Source: Solirubrobacteraceae bacterium
GTDB lineage: Bacteria; Actinomycetota; Thermoleophilia; Solirubrobacterales; Solirubrobacteraceae
Length of the DNA: 64,000 nucleotides
NCBI GenBank assembly: GCA_017744415.1
Contig: JAGIBJ010000084.1
Location: forward strand, 42,458 to 106,457
Direction of reading: 5' to 3'
Shown: positions 8,925-16,022 of the stretch, one piece after another
Layout of the letters: the number at the start of each line of letters is the position of its first letter
How positions within the stretch are numbered: the stretch's first letter is position 1
Notes under the pieces: model-generated
Told to the model about the DNA's origin: nothing
Databases searched by the model: none
The model's input: the letters and a program-made list of their open reading frames with translations, nothing else
Made by a program: the position numbers and the translations under genes

Positions 8925-9835
8925 CCAGCGACGGTACCCACCGCGGCCTCTGCCGTGCGTGCATGGTCGGCAATGAGCGCCACGAGCTGCGCCCAGGCCC
9001 CGACGGGCAGGTCGTGGCCCATACCCGCGATCGTCTCGTGGCGGGCGCCCTGGATCGCGCTGGCGGTGGCGAGGCCGCCGCTCGGGTGCACCATGCGGTC
9101 ACGATCGCCGTGGATCACCAGCGTCGGCGCGGTGATGTGGCGCAGGGCGCGGGTGCGGTCACCGCTCTTGAAGATCGCGGCGAGCTGGCGGCCGACGCCC
9201 TCGTGCGACGGCTGTGGCCCGCGCTCCCACATCTCGTCGGCGAGGGTGCGCACGGCGTCCTCGTCGAAGTCGAAGCCGTGCGAACCGATATGGCGCATCA
9301 TCGCCACGAGCGAGTCGGCGGCCTTCTCGCGGGTCGTCGACGGCGGCCCCGCCATGCGGAGCCAGGTGGTGACGTGCGGACGCCCGACGCCGCGCGCGCC
9401 GGTCATCGACATGATCGACGTGAGCGACGCCACCTGCTCGCCGTGACGCGCCGCGAGCATCTGGCCGATCATGCCGCCCATCGACATGCCGACCACGTGC
9501 ACCTGGCCGAGGTCGAGCTCGCCGACGAGCCCCGAGGTGTCAAGCGCCATGTCATCGAGGGAGTACTGCGACGGATGCCAGCGACGCGTGACGAACCGCA
9601 CCGGGTTCGGCGCCGGCGCGCGCCCCTGGCTGCTGCGTCCGACGTCGCGGTTGTCGAACCGGATCACCTGGAACCCCTCGCTGGTGAGCCGCTCCACGAA
9701 ACCCAAGGGCCAAGCGCCGAGCTGCTGCCCCAGGCCGGCGACCAGAAGGATCGCCGGTGCCGACTCGTCGCCGAAGCGCTGGTAACAGAGGCGCGTACCA
9801 CCGCCGACGTTCGCGAACCGTTCCTCGACGCTCAT
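8921..9835 (-). CDS. Alpha/beta hydrolase
   Basis: 304-aa alpha/beta-hydrolase fold enzyme. Nucleophile elbow GMSMG (residues 116-120, Ser118), acid in VIHGDRDRMV and catalytic His in GMGHDLP; oxyanion-hole strand LVAGLGQQLGAW near 31-42; RFDNRDVGRSS is a family-typical segment. Start is ATG 9835, overlapping the P450 stop (ATGA), and its own stop overlaps the SDR start, so all three are translated as one coupled unit. Such hydrolases act on esters, lactones or epoxides; with a P450 and SDR neighbour it likely processes an oxidised lipophilic compound (inference). Confidence 0.9.
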   Translation of the reverse strand: MSVEERFANVGGGTRLCYQRFGDESAPAILLVAGLGQQLGAWPLGFVERLTSEGFQVIRFDNRDVGRSSQGRAPAPNPVRFVTRRWHPSQYSLDDMALDTSGLVGELDLGQVHVVGMSMGGMIGQMLAARHGEQVASLTSIMSMTGARGVGRPHVTTWLRMAGPPSTTREKAADSLVAMMRHIGSHGFDFDEDAVRTLADEMWERGPQPSHEGVGRQLAAIFKSGDRTRALRHITAPTLVIHGDRDRMVHPSGGLATASAIQGARHETIAGMGHDLPVGAWAQLVALIADHARTAEAAVGTVAG

Positions 9836-11232
9836 GCCGCCGCCTCCTGTCGATCGCCGCCCGCCGGCGGCTGGTCGTCCCCCACGCCCGGCACGGCCGC
9901 GCGCCCGCGCGGCGCGACCAGGGCCACCGCCGCCCGCGAGCGCACCCGCGCGACGCCGCCCTTCGACGGCGCGAATGCCACGCCGCGGAACCGCCAGCGC
10001 TCGCTCGGCTCGGTGGTCGGGACGAGGTCGACGTTGAGCAACAGGGTGCGCAGGACGACGTCCATCTCCATGTGCGCGAACGCCGCGCCCACGCACCGCC
10101 GCCGCCCGCCGCCGAACGGGATCCATGCGTACGTATCGGGCTTGACGCCGACGAATCGGTCGGGATTGAAGCGGTGCGGCTCGGGGTAGATCGATGGGTC
10201 GTGGTGGATCGCGACGCCGTCGACGTAGATCGTCATCCGCGGCGGGATCACCCAGTCGCCGAGCTCGAACGGCTGGTGAGCCCACCGCAGCGTGCCCGTG
10301 ATGACCGAGCGCGAGCGCTGTACCTCGCGGATCGTGGCCTCGCGCAGCTCCGAGCCGCCGGCCTCCGCCTCGGCCCGCAGGCGCTCGACGATCTCCGGGT
10401 GCCGGCGCAGCCGCTCGACGGTCCAGGAGAGGCTCGCGGCCGTCGTCTCGTGGCCCGCGACGAGGATCGACAGCAGCTGATCCTTGAGCTGGGCGTTGGT
10501 CATCGGCGAGCCGTCGTCGTACGAGGCCTGAAGAAGTAGCGCGAGCACGTCGGTACGTTCGGCGAGGCGCTCGTCGGCGCGGCCGTCGGCGATGAGGCGG
10601 TCGATCGCGGCGTCGAACCGGCGGCGCATCCGCAGGAACTTCCCCCATGGGCTCCACGGGCCGAGGTCTTTCTGAAGCGCCGGGGCCGACGTGAGGTAGC
10701 TGCCGAGCTTCACCCAGCTCGGGAGGAAGGTGCGCAGCTCGTCGAACTCCTGGTCCTCCGCGCCGAAGACCGTGCGCAGGATCGCGTTGAGCGTGATCCG
10801 CATCATCGGTTCGAGCGTGCGGAAGTCCTGCTCGAGCGGCCAGGTGGCGATCTCGCGGAGGGTCTCCTCCTCGAAGATCGCCTCGTACCCGGCGAGTCGT
10901 CCGCCGTGAAACGGCGGCAGGAGCAGGCGCCGCTGCGCCAGGTGCGGAGCCTCGTCCAGCGCGAACGAACTGTTCTTGCCCAGCGTGCGCTCGAGCGGCG
11001 CGAAGTCGGCACCGTGCACCACGTCGGCGGGAGCGGTGAACACCTGCTTCACGAACGCGGGATCGGTGACGGAGATGCCGTCGCCGAACCCGGGGATCGT
11101 CGTGAGCACGACGGGTCCACCACCGGCACGCACTTTCAGCGCCGCCATGGGCCCGCCGAGCACGTAGCGCGCCGTGATCGCGGCCTGCGAGATCGGCAGG
11201 CGCGGCGGGAGGCGTGTGGCAGTTGTCGTCAT
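9832..11232 (-). CDS. Cytochrome P450
   Basis: 466-aa soluble P450 monooxygenase. I-helix oxygen-binding motif AGHETT (259-264), K-helix E-x-x-R as EVQR (303-306), and the haem-ligand loop FGGGRRRCVG (373-382) with the thiolate Cys380. No N-terminal anchor. The general pattern (HDPSIYPEPHRFNPDRF) is that of bacterial class I P450s; no ferredoxin or reductase gene is adjacent. ATG 11232 has GGAG 6 nt upstream. A perfect 9-bp inverted repeat lies 46-67 nt upstream and a TetR gene precedes it on the same strand, so control by that TetR is likely. Substrate unknown. Confidence 0.95.
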   Translation of the reverse strand: MTTTATRLPPRLPISQAAITARYVLGGPMAALKVRAGGGPVVLTTIPGFGDGISVTDPAFVKQVFTAPADVVHGADFAPLERTLGKNSSFALDEAPHLAQRRLLLPPFHGGRLAGYEAIFEEETLREIATWPLEQDFRTLEPMMRITLNAILRTVFGAEDQEFDELRTFLPSWVKLGSYLTSAPALQKDLGPWSPWGKFLRMRRRFDAAIDRLIADGRADERLAERTDVLALLLQASYDDGSPMTNAQLKDQLLSILVAGHETTAASLSWTVERLRRHPEIVERLRAEAEAGGSELREATIREVQRSRSVITGTLRWAHQPFELGDWVIPPRMTIYVDGVAIHHDPSIYPEPHRFNPDRFVGVKPDTYAWIPFGGGRRRCVGAAFAHMEMDVVLRTLLLNVDLVPTTEPSERWRFRGVAFAPSKGGVARVRSRAAVALVAPRGRAAVPGVGDDQPPAGGDRQEAAA

Positions 11233-11277
11233 CGTGCTCCGGCTTCAGCTGGCAGTCGAGCCATTCCAGATCGGGTG

Positions 11278-11299
11278 GTGGAGACTGATGAGTCTCCAC
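11278..11299. promoter_or_regulatory. Perfect inverted repeat, candidate TetR operator
   Basis: GTGGAGACT (11278-11286), spacer GATG, AGTCTCCAC (11291-11299). It sits in the 185-nt gap between the tetR-type gene and the P450 start, within the likely P450 promoter; a TTGACC (minus strand) lies just upstream of it. Size and symmetry fit a TetR-family operator. Confidence 0.6.
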
Positions 11300-11417
11300 T
11301 CGAACCGAGGTCAACATACCCGCCGGTCTCTGAAATGGCAAGGGTCGGCCAGGGCAGGCGGTGACGCACCCCACCGAGGCGTCGGCCAGGGCAGCGCGAG
11401 TCGCGACGAACGGATAC

Positions 11418-12086
11418 TCAGGCGGAGGGCAGCAAGGCGCGCCGGAAGAGATTCTTGATCGCCGGGCCGAGCGGCACGACGTCCTCTCCGCGGGCCACCG
11501 CCTGGCCGACGAGCGCGTCGAAGCCACCCATCAGCATCATCGCCATCTCGCGCGACACCGGTCCGACGCCAGCCTCGACCATCACCGGCTCACGCGTCAC
11601 CCGCACGAGCATGTCGACATACCGGTCCAGGCTCTCCTGCTGGATGCGCAGCCCCTGGGCGCCGAGCATCGGCAGTTCGGTCTTGAACGCGCTCACGAGC
11701 ACGGGGTCGGCCGCGAGGATCGCGAGGAACACGTCGACGGCCTGGTCGATCTGCACCTCCCAGGGCGCAGTCGGGTCGACCGCCGCCTCCACCTCGCTGC
11801 GAGCGACGCGGAACAGCGTCTCGGCCAGCGCGATGAAGCAGGAGTCCTTGTCGGGGAAGCAGCGGTAGAAGGTGCGCCGCGAGGCGCCGGCGTGCCGGAC
11901 GATGTCGGTGACCTGCGTCTGCGCGAGGCCCTTCTCCCGGATCGCGCCCGCGAGGCCACCCATCATGCGCTGACGATGACGCTCGATGGCGTCGTCCGCC
12001 GAGGCACTCTCAGGGGCCGGAAGCGGATCGGGGATGGCGAGCGGTGTGCGGGTGATGGCCGAGGCGGGTCGCAGGGACCCCACCAT
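11418..12086 (-). CDS. TetR-family transcriptional regulator
   Basis: 222-aa TetR/AcrR regulator. Residues ~37-85 form the HTH domain, including LAQTQVTDIVRHAGASRRTF-Y-x-C-F-PDKDS, a textbook TetR recognition-helix region. The C-terminal ligand domain is typical in length and not diagnostic. The N-terminal ~35 residues before the HTH are Pro/Ala-rich; ATG 12086 overlaps a TACGAT box, so the true start may be further downstream, though no better start is obvious. Located between the HD-GYP gene (27 nt upstream, same strand) and the P450 operon, it most likely represses the latter through the inverted repeat at 11278-11299. Confidence 0.88.
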   Translation of the reverse strand: MVGSLRPASAITRTPLAIPDPLPAPESASADDAIERHRQRMMGGLAGAIREKGLAQTQVTDIVRHAGASRRTFYRCFPDKDSCFIALAETLFRVARSEVEAAVDPTAPWEVQIDQAVDVFLAILAADPVLVSAFKTELPMLGAQGLRIQQESLDRYVDMLVRVTREPVMVEAGVGPVSREMAMMLMGGFDALVGQAVARGEDVVPLGPAIKNLFRRALLPSA

Positions 12087-12113
12087 CGTACGCGCGCCGC
12101 ACAGGGCAGCCGA

Positions 12114-13214
12114 TCAGAGCATCGGTGCGCCGGCCTCGTACGTGGGCCCGGCGACGAGCTCGTTCGGATCGAGCGCATCGAACGCCTCGACGACGATCGG
12201 ATCGAAGTGCGTACCGCTGCAGGCGTGGATCTCGTCGACCGCCTCGCGCACGCTCCACGCCGACTTGTAGGGCCGCTCGTGCGTGAGCGAATCGAACACG
12301 TCGGCGACGGCGACGATCCGGCCGCTCAGCGGGATCTCGGTCTCCCCTACCCGTGACGGGTAGCCGCTACCGTCCCAGCGCTCGTGGTGGCTCACGGCCA
12401 CCTCCGCCGCAACCCGGAGCGCATCCGAGGAGCTCCCCGCGAGCATCGCGGCACCGGCCGTCGGATGGGTGCGCATGGTGGCGAACTCAGCATCGGTGAG
12501 CTTGCCCGGCTTGAGCAGCACCGAGTCGGGCACCGCGATCTTGCCGATGTCGTGGAGCGCCGCGCCCTGGCGCAGCAGCTCCCGGGGCTCTTCGGGGATG
12601 CCGAGCTGCTCGGCGATGAGCGCGGAGGTGTGGGCGACACGCTGCGTGTGCTGCGCCGTGTCGTCGTCGCGATACTCCGCGGCCAGCGCCAGGCGCATGA
12701 GCGTCTCGAGGCGCGCCTGCTCGAGCTGCGCGAGCGCCTGCACGTTGGCCATGGCGACGGCGGTGGAATCGGCGAGCGCCTGCAGCAGCTCGGTCTCCTG
12801 GTCGCTCGGCGCATGCGGCTTGGCCCAGTAGACGCCGATCGCGCCGACGGGATCCACCTGCCGGATCGGCACCATGAGCATGCTCTTCACGAACGTCGGC
12901 CGGTAGGCGTCGTGCGGCACCCGCGGATCCGAGTAGATGTCGGAGATCGGCACGGCCTCGCGGTGGATCATCGCGTGGCCGCTGATGCACGCCTCCATCG
13001 GGAAGCGCTGCCCCTTCCAGAGGGGTTCGATCGCGTCTTCGTCGACGTAATGGCACTGCCCGTTGTCGCGCAGCACGAAGGTCGCGCCGTCGGCGCCTGC
13101 CACGATGCGCGCAGCGCTGCGCACGGTCTCGCGAACATCCTGCACGGTGCGAGCAATCGCGAGCTCCTGCACCGCTTCCACGAGCAACTTGGCGCGGTCG
13201 TACTCGGTGATCAT
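12114..13214 (-). CDS. GAF-HD-GYP protein, putative cyclic-di-GMP phosphodiesterase
   Basis: 366-aa cytoplasmic signalling protein. Residues ~5-165 form a GAF sensor domain; the rest is an HD-GYP domain with AEYRDDDTAQHTQRV (first His ligand), ALHDIGKIAVPD (HD motif), MRTHPTAGA, SHHERWDGSGYP (GYP motif) and VADVFDSLTHERPYK. These are the metal- and substrate-binding positions of active family members that hydrolyse c-di-GMP. ATG 13214 has GGGGAGG close upstream; a GTG 39 nt further upstream would lie inside a 12-bp inverted repeat and is less likely. The ligand of the GAF domain is unknown. Confidence 0.92.
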   Translation of the reverse strand: MITEYDRAKLLVEAVQELAIARTVQDVRETVRSAARIVAGADGATFVLRDNGQCHYVDEDAIEPLWKGQRFPMEACISGHAMIHREAVPISDIYSDPRVPHDAYRPTFVKSMLMVPIRQVDPVGAIGVYWAKPHAPSDQETELLQALADSTAVAMANVQALAQLEQARLETLMRLALAAEYRDDDTAQHTQRVAHTSALIAEQLGIPEEPRELLRQGAALHDIGKIAVPDSVLLKPGKLTDAEFATMRTHPTAGAAMLAGSSSDALRVAAEVAVSHHERWDGSGYPSRVGETEIPLSGRIVAVADVFDSLTHERPYKSAWSVREAVDEIHACSGTHFDPIVVEAFDALDPNELVAGPTYEAGAPML

Positions 13215-13232
13215 TGGCCTCCCCTGACCCGT

Positions 13233-13263
13233 CGGTCCGAACGTACCTCGCACGTTCGGACCG
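13233..13263. promoter_or_regulatory. 12-bp perfect inverted repeat upstream of the HD-GYP gene
   Basis: CGGTCCGAACGT (13233-13244), loop ACCTCGC, ACGTTCGGACCG (13252-13263), ending 19 nt before the HD-GYP start and abutting its ribosome site. It could be an mRNA hairpin that controls translation or a protein operator. The rest of the 215-nt gap up to 13430 shows no gene. Confidence 0.55.
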
Positions 13264-13429
13264 CGGGCATGAATCGGGGGGCGAAACCACTCAGGTCCTA
13301 TGGTCGAACCTGGTCTTGGCGCATCGAGAGGCGCCCTTGGGCGCGTTCACCCAGGCTTGGCCGATAAACGATCCCATGGCGGGGTGCCATCCGCAGACGC
13401 GGTTCCGGCCTCGAGCTCGCTCATCTGGG

Positions 13430-14320
13430 TCAGTGCGTGGCAGGAGCTGGCGCGAGCAGCTCGTCCTTGGCACCTTCGAGCACCTCGGCGAGCGGCGTCG
13501 GCGCCTTGCCGGTGAGGTCGGCGACCGCCGTGGTGACCAGCTCGAGCGCACCGAGACGGGCGGCCTCGCCGAAACCGACGAGGATCGGCGCCATGAACTC
13601 GGGAACGCCGCCGGCGATCATTCCGGCCGTGAGCGCGGCGTCGTCGACCTCGACGAAACCGGCTGGCTGGCCGGTCACTTCTGCGAAGAGCGCGGCAAGC
13701 TGCTCGTCGGTGATCGCCTCGGATCCGCTGATCTCGTAGACGACGTTCTCGTGCTCCGCTCCGCCCGCCAGCACGGCGGCCGCAGCGGCGGCGCAGTCCT
13801 CACGGGTCACGTAGGCGACACCCCGGCCGGCCTTGTTGGAATAGACCGCACCGCCGGCCACCGCGCCAGCGCCGGCGGCGATCTGGAACTCCGAGTAGAG
13901 GTTGTTGCGCAGGAAGGTGTAGGCGAGGCCGCTGGCCTTCAGCGCCTCCTCCGTCGCGTGGTGCTCACGGACGACGAGCGAGGGACTGTCGGCCGAGGTC
14001 TGCGGCGCGGACGTGTAGATCACGTGGCGCACGCCGGCAGCCTTGGCCGCCGCGATCGCCGCCTGCTGCTGCTCGACGCGATCACCGACGGTGTCGGTGC
14101 TCACGAGCAGGAGCTTCTCGACGCCCGCGAGCGCGGCCTCGACGCCGGCCGGATCGGAGAAGTCGGCGGCGCGGACACTCGCACCCTTGGCGGCAAGATC
14201 GTCCAGCTTCGAAGGCGTGCGGCTGAGGAGGACGACCGACGACGGGTCGACCTGCTCGAGGAGGAGCTCGGCTGTGCGGCGGCCGAGGTTGCCCGAGGCA
14301 CCGGAGATGGCGATGGTCAT
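13430..14320 (-). CDS. NAD(P)H:quinone oxidoreductase type 2-like SDR (QorB-like)
   Basis: 296-aa atypical SDR, paralogous to the protein at 8073-8924 (same ISGASGNLGRR start, LSRTPSKL NADPH-specificity region, VIYTSAPQT, FLRNNLYSE). The close pattern to QorB suggests NADPH-dependent reduction of quinones. It is transcribed divergently from an Rrf2 regulator, 122 nt away, mirroring the divergent regulator/qorB-type arrangement of other bacteria, and is therefore the probable target. Start ATG 14320 is preceded by AGGA-type purines at moderate spacing. Length is family-typical. Confidence 0.88.
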   Translation of the reverse strand: MTIAISGASGNLGRRTAELLLEQVDPSSVVLLSRTPSKLDDLAAKGASVRAADFSDPAGVEAALAGVEKLLLVSTDTVGDRVEQQQAAIAAAKAAGVRHVIYTSAPQTSADSPSLVVREHHATEEALKASGLAYTFLRNNLYSEFQIAAGAGAVAGGAVYSNKAGRGVAYVTREDCAAAAAAVLAGGAEHENVVYEISGSEAITDEQLAALFAEVTGQPAGFVEVDDAALTAGMIAGGVPEFMAPILVGFGEAARLGALELVTTAVADLTGKAPTPLAEVLEGAKDELLAPAPATH

Positions 14321-14442
14321 GCGGAGGTCCTTGTCGGATTCGGAGGTCGCAGGCGGCGCAGAAATATTCGTCGTCGCCTTGGTTGCGGATTAACCGTAGC
14401 AGACGTGATTGCGAATTCCGCCGGGCGTGCGACAATGTGGGT
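14321..14442. promoter_or_regulatory. Divergent promoter region QorB-like/Rrf2
   Basis: The gap carries GGTTGCGGATTAACC (arms GGTT/AACC) followed by the related GATTGCGAATTCC, two imperfect copies of a TTGCG-centred motif that could be Rrf2 half-sites. A GACAAT box (14431-14436), 6 nt before GTG 14443, would give a leaderless Rrf2 mRNA. Confidence 0.45.
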
Positions 14443-14904
14443 GTGGCAGGCCCAGCAAACACTCAGTTCGCCGTCGCGGTGCACGTGCTCACGATGCTCG
14501 CCGGCATGCGTGCGGCGCCCGTCAGCTCCGAGCTGATGGCCGGGAGCACGGGCTCGAACCCGGTCTACCTGCGGCGCGTGCTCGGGCGCCTCCGCGAGGC
14601 CGGACTCGTCGGCAGCCGCCCCGGACCGCGCGGTGGCTGGCACCTCGAGCGCGAGCCCGCCGACATCACTCTCGGCGACGCGTGGCGCGCCGTTCAGGAA
14701 GGGGCTCCGGTCTTCAACCTCCACGCGGTCCAGCCGGACTGCCCGGTCGGCTCGTCGATCGCCACCACGCTCACCGGCATCGATGAGCGTCTCACCCGCA
14801 GCGTCGAGGCCGAGCTCGACGCGATCTCACTCCTCGACGTCTTCCCCGGGGCCGCGCAGTTCGATCCAGCCGACTTCGTCGCCGGCGGCACCCTACGTTC
14901 CTGA
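14443..14904 (+). CDS. Rrf2-family transcriptional regulator (single cysteine)
   Basis: 153-aa winged-helix regulator. NTQFAVAVHVLTML opens the domain, followed by LMAGSTGSNPVYLRRVLGRL (recognition helix) and GLVGSRPGPRGGWHL (wing), all characteristic of Rrf2. It has only one cysteine (VQPDCPVGSS), so it cannot hold the three-Cys iron-sulphur cluster of IscR/NsrR; the single Cys could act as a thiol-based redox or quinone sensor (inference). I chose GTG 14443 because a GACAAT -10 box ends 6 nt before it; an in-frame upstream start at 14383 would add an Arg-rich tail unlike the family. Divergent from the QorB-like gene. Confidence 0.88.
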   Translation: MAGPANTQFAVAVHVLTMLAGMRAAPVSSELMAGSTGSNPVYLRRVLGRLREAGLVGSRPGPRGGWHLEREPADITLGDAWRAVQEGAPVFNLHAVQPDCPVGSSIATTLTGIDERLTRSVEAELDAISLLDVFPGAAQFDPADFVAGGTLRS

Positions 14905-14925
14905 GCACCCGCCCGGAACGACGAA

Positions 14926-14970
14926 CGCCGCCCGGGCCGTTCGCAGCCGGTGCGAACGACCCGAGCGGCG
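14926..14970. terminator. Long imperfect hairpin between convergent genes
   Basis: Arms 14926-14945 and 14951-14970 pair over 20 positions with two mismatches around a GCCGG loop. Located between the Rrf2 gene (+) and the HadB-like gene (-); likely bidirectional. No U-tract. Confidence 0.5.
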
Positions 14971-14992
14971 CTCGGCACAACGTGGTGGGTGC

Positions 14993-15379
14993 CTAGACGG
15001 CGGCCGTACCCACGGCGTTGCGGATGATCTGGTTGCCGTCCTGCTCGGCGACGAGCTCGACGGTCGCGACGCCATCCTCGACCGATGTGGTGGAGCCGGA
15101 GACGGTGATCTCCTTCTCCGGGAAGCCCATGCCGCGGAACTGCACGGACAGGCTCTTCACATTGGCCGGGCCGCCGGCGTTGTCGGTCAGCGCTCGGGCG
15201 ACCTGCGCCATGGAGTAGAGCCCGTGGAGGATCGTCGACGGGAGCCCGACCATGGTCGCGTACTCCTTGTCGGTGTGGATCGGGTTGAAGTCGCCCGAGG
15301 CACCCGCGTAACGGATCGGCAGGAAGCGATCCGGGGTGACCTTCAGCTCGTCGATCGGCTGGCCAGCTTCGATAGCCAT
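14993..15379 (-). CDS. MaoC-like (R)-hydratase/dehydratase subunit, HadB-like
   Basis: 128-aa single hot-dog protein. The hydratase-2 catalytic signature is visible as YAGASGDFNPIHTD (Asp and His pair), with GLPSTILHGLYSMA downstream. In mycobacteria HadB is the catalytic subunit of (3R)-hydroxyacyl-ACP dehydratase paired with a HadA-type subunit, and exactly such a partner lies 5 nt upstream. Start chosen at ATG 15379, giving MAIEAGQ; the longer frame overlaps the partner gene. Likely cytosolic, type II fatty-acid synthesis or a related CoA/ACP pathway. Confidence 0.88.
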   Translation of the reverse strand: MAIEAGQPIDELKVTPDRFLPIRYAGASGDFNPIHTDKEYATMVGLPSTILHGLYSMAQVARALTDNAGGPANVKSLSVQFRGMGFPEKEITVSGSTTSVEDGVATVELVAEQDGNQIIRNAVGTAAV

Positions 15380-15384
15380 GGTGC

Positions 15385-15825
15385 TCAGACTCCCCGGACC
15401 AGGAAGGTCCAATCGGCGGTCACGACGGTCTCGCCGGCCTCGTCCTTCGAGATGGTCTCGTAGACGTAGAAGCCCTTGCCGTCCTTCTCGGTGATGTCCT
15501 TGACGCTCACGTGCGTGGTGATCTCCTCACCAGCGACGATCGGGCGCTCCCAGGTGAACGACTGGCCGCCGTGCACCATCATCGCGAAGTTCATCCCGAC
15601 CTCGGGATCGAACAGCGTCGGCGTCATCGTCTTGCTGATGAAGACGACCGCGAACATCGGCGGTGCGACCACGTCGGCGTAGCCCGCCGCGCGAGCCGCC
15701 TCCGGATCGAGGTAGAGCGGATTGGTCTCGCCGACAGCTTCGGCGTACTCGCGAACCTTCTCGCGGCCGACGACGTACGTGCCGGGCGCGAAGGTCTTGC
15801 CGATGGCGGAGGTGTTGACTGGCAT
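15385..15825 (-). CDS. MaoC N-terminal-like dehydratase subunit, HadA-like
   Basis: 146-aa hot-dog protein of the FAS1-like dehydratase/MaoC N-terminal type. It has the fold pattern (YAEAVGETNPLYLDPEAARAAG, APPMFAVV, GGQSFTWERPIVAGEEITTH) but lacks the D-x-N-P-x-H-x-D catalytic set, as expected of the stabilising, acyl-chain-binding subunit. It precedes the HadB-like gene with a 5-nt gap, so the two probably form a heterodimer. ATG 15825 is preceded by a TAAGCT -10-like box 10 nt upstream; the extra upstream codons to 15900 look non-native. Confidence 0.87.
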   Translation of the reverse strand: MPVNTSAIGKTFAPGTYVVGREKVREYAEAVGETNPLYLDPEAARAAGYADVVAPPMFAVVFISKTMTPTLFDPEVGMNFAMMVHGGQSFTWERPIVAGEEITTHVSVKDITEKDGKGFYVYETISKDEAGETVVTADWTFLVRGV

Positions 15826-16022
15826 GGCGCGCGCCAGCTTACCGACGCACCGGCGGGCGGCGGGTCCCGGCGCACACGCGCGCTGAACCGGCCGCATCAT
15901 CGGCCGACCACAGGGGTTGGAGCCGCTGGATGCGTCGTCGCCCGTTCTCGCAAGATCGCCTGCACATGCCCGACCGGCACCGGGGGCTCGGCGCCGAGTT
16001 GGCGAATAGGATCGCCAGCCCG

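Noticed and set aside
9836..11527. Long minus-strand frame fused upstream of the alpha/beta hydrolase
   Set aside because: Arg/Pro-rich shadow of the P450 gene; the hydrolase starts at ATG 9835 with an ATGA overlap.
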